Assembly: GCA_965284365.1 (NCBI GenBank)
Contig: OZ260079.1
Coordinates: 4,464,001 to 4,528,000, forward strand
Direction of reading: 5' to 3'
DNA from: Phragmitibacter sp965284365
GTDB taxonomy: Bacteria; Verrucomicrobiota; Verrucomicrobiia; Verrucomicrobiales; Verrucomicrobiaceae
Length of the DNA stretch: 64,000 nt
The position numbers and the translations under genes were made by a program. The notes below the pieces were generated by a model. It searched no databases and was not told where the DNA came from. It worked only from the letters and a program-made list of their open reading frames with translations. Shown here piece after piece: positions 62,707-64,000 of this stretch; within the stretch, counting starts at the first letter, position 1; each line of letters starts with the position of its first letter.

Positions 62707-64000
62707 ATGGCGCGTGCATTGCCTCAGATTTTCTGGAAGACGTTTTTTACCTTGCTGGCCGTGGCGGTGTGCCTGGGCTCCATTGGGCGTTTCACAGATC
62801 TGTCGAAAAAGCCGATGCACACGGACGAGGCCATCCTGGCGATGAAGACGCAGGAATTCTGGCGCACGGGGTTCTTCAAATATGATCCGAAGGACTATCA
62901 TGGGCCCTTCATCCATCATGCAACCCGGGCGCTGGGGACGCTGCGGGGATGGTCACCGGATACCCTGAACGAAGAGCAGGTGCGCTGGACGGTGGCGGTC
63001 TTTGGCATCGCGCTGATGCTGCTGCCGCTACTGATGATCGATGTGCTGGGGAGGGCAGGGACGGTCGCGGCGATTCAACTCGCGGCGGTGTCCTCCATGA
63101 TGACGTATTACAGCCGCTACTATATCATGGAGACGGCGTTCGTGTTCCAAGTGGCGCTTTTCATGATTTGCCTGTGGCGGTGGTCGCAGGGGCGGAATTA
63201 TCTTTGGCTGATCGTGGCGGGAGTTTGTCTGGGGTGGATGCATGCTACGAAGGAGACCTTTGTGCTGAACATCGCGGCAATTGCCGCGGCCTGGATGCTG
63301 GTGCGCCTGTGCGGGGGGAGCTTCGCGCCGAAGGCGAGCGGATACTCGCTCAGCCGGAAGAAGTCCGGGTCGAAAGTGTTGCCTTGGTTCGTGACGCTGT
63401 CCGTGGCGGCATTCACTTCCGTTTGGCTCTTCTCCAACGGCTTCAAGGATTGGCAGGGGGTGCTGGATAGCGTCATGACTTATCAAAGCTACCTGACTCG
63501 CTCGGGTGGCAGTGGGCATGAGAAACCCTGGTATTTTTACCTCACGCTTATCTTTTACCGTAGGGATGGGTTTGTGTGGAGTGAAGCGGTCATCGGGGGG
63601 CTGGCGATTCTGGGGATGCTGCTGATCACGGCAGACGAGCGGAAGGGCCCTCGGCGGGTGTACATGGCCTTCCTCTCGGTCTACGCGGTCATCCTACTGG
63701 GGATTTATTGCATCATTCCCTACAAGACGCCGTGGTCCATCATGGCGGTGCAGTATGCGTTTATCCTGCTGGGTGGTTATGCCTTTGGCGTGGTGCTCTC
63801 GCGGGTGTGGGCGCCGATCGTGCGAGTGATGGTGTTTGGGCTGTTTGGCGTGGGCGTTTATCAACTGGGGCATCAGACGAGTCTGGCGACGGATTATGCC
63901 TTTGCAGGGCAGAATCGCTTTGCCGCCGATGCACGCAATCCCTACGTTTACTCCCACACTTCCACGAATGTGCTGGAGCTATCGCGAAGGGTGCATGAAC
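62707..64000 (+). CDS. GT39/Agl23-like membrane glycosyltransferase, 3' end outside window
   Basis: The frame from ATG 62707 (divergent from DUF1573) is open to the window end, 431 codons. Features fit the flippase-associated / dolichyl-phosphate-mannose transferase-like family: an early KPMHTDEAILAMKTQEFW (Asp-Glu in the first loop), FFKYDPKDYHGPFIHHATRA, then SSMMTYYSRYYIMETAFVFQ, MHATKETF and YCIIPYKTPWSIMAVQYAF. Many membrane helices. Transfers sugars from a lipid carrier on the outer face of the inner membrane. Confidence 0.85.
   Translation, partial: MARALPQIFWKTFFTLLAVAVCLGSIGRFTDLSKKPMHTDEAILAMKTQEFWRTGFFKYDPKDYHGPFIHHATRALGTLRGWSPDTLNEEQVRWTVAVFGIALMLLPLLMIDVLGRAGTVAAIQLAAVSSMMTYYSRYYIMETAFVFQVALFMICLWRWSQGRNYLWLIVAGVCLGWMHATKETFVLNIAAIAAAWMLVRLCGGSFAPKASGYSLSRKKSGSKVLPWFVTLSVAAFTSVWLFSNGFKDWQGVLDSVMTYQSYLTRSGGSGHEKPWYFYLTLIFYRRDGFVWSEAVIGGLAILGMLLITADERKGPRRVYMAFLSVYAVILLGIYCIIPYKTPWSIMAVQYAFILLGGYAFGVVLSRVWAPIVRVMVFGLFGVGVYQLGHQTSLATDYAFAGQNRFAADARNPYVYSHTSTNVLELSRRVHE

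Overview
The window looks like chromosome of a Verrucomicrobiota bacterium (Verrucomicrobiaceae/Prosthecobacter-like). The evidence is a DUF1592 (cytochrome-type) / DUF1552 gene pair, a PEP-CTERM protein, an SHD1-domain secreted protein, delta-60 repeat surface proteins with the 'DPDGDGLKN' tail, many signal-peptide hypotheticals, and short REP-like hairpins between genes. No rRNA, tRNA or CRISPR array was found.

Positions 1-32342 are accessory DNA. It is inserted in comM (Mg-chelatase-like AAA+ ATPase): the comM 5' part (32340-33407, minus) stops exactly inside the codons for its MNPCPCG motif, and the 3' part is not in the window. The island end at 32.31 kb is repeated in inverted orientation at 2.66 kb, inside an attP-like palindrome, so the region appears to be at least two elements joined end to end. 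A large serine recombinase (10975-12765) probably drives this. Its 3' end is found again as decayed fragments at 6.89, 7.65 and 9.15 kb, and part of its coiled-coil region at 3.0 kb. Cargo lies between these scars: two secreted proteins sharing a 589-bp identical module, an HNH nuclease, and a glycosylase-like/Abi-like gene pair. After the recombinase come a replication module (two paralogous small proteins, a PrimPol-like primase, a P-loop helicase), an OGG-like glycosylase with a PD-(D/E)XK nuclease, a resolvase with palindromic sites, a tandem pair of dual-specificity phosphatases (one with its catalytic Cys lost), a GYF-2/zinc-ribbon membrane protein, an XRE regulator, a divergent type II R-M pair, a GIY-YIG protein and a YaaW-like lipoprotein. 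This is a nuclease-rich, defence-type cargo.

Positions 33.4-55.7 kb are mostly core-like. One minus-strand operon (41.5 to 35.0 kb) encodes a BASS-type transporter, an APH-like kinase, an HpcH/HpaI aldolase, a PEP-CTERM protein and a double beta-propeller sialidase-like enzyme, with a divergent FCD-AraC hybrid regulator; it suggests import and breakdown of a sugar-acid-like compound. A second minus operon (48.8 to 42.5 kb) holds DUF1592, DUF1552, a leucine-rich-repeat protein and a secreted hypothetical. A divergent histidine kinase/response regulator pair follows, then a 24-residue membrane peptide, a serine hydrolase, an SHD1 protein, DUF1772 and DUF1826 genes.

At 55.9-57.6 kb lies an AT-richer OLD-family ATPase-TOPRIM gene split by one in-frame TAG. 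The remainder (57.6-64 kb) is housekeeping-like: a DLH-type hydrolase, DUF4336, CorA, a rhodanese whose C-terminus runs through a REP element, DUF1573, and a GT39/Agl23-like membrane glycosyltransferase that runs off the window end.
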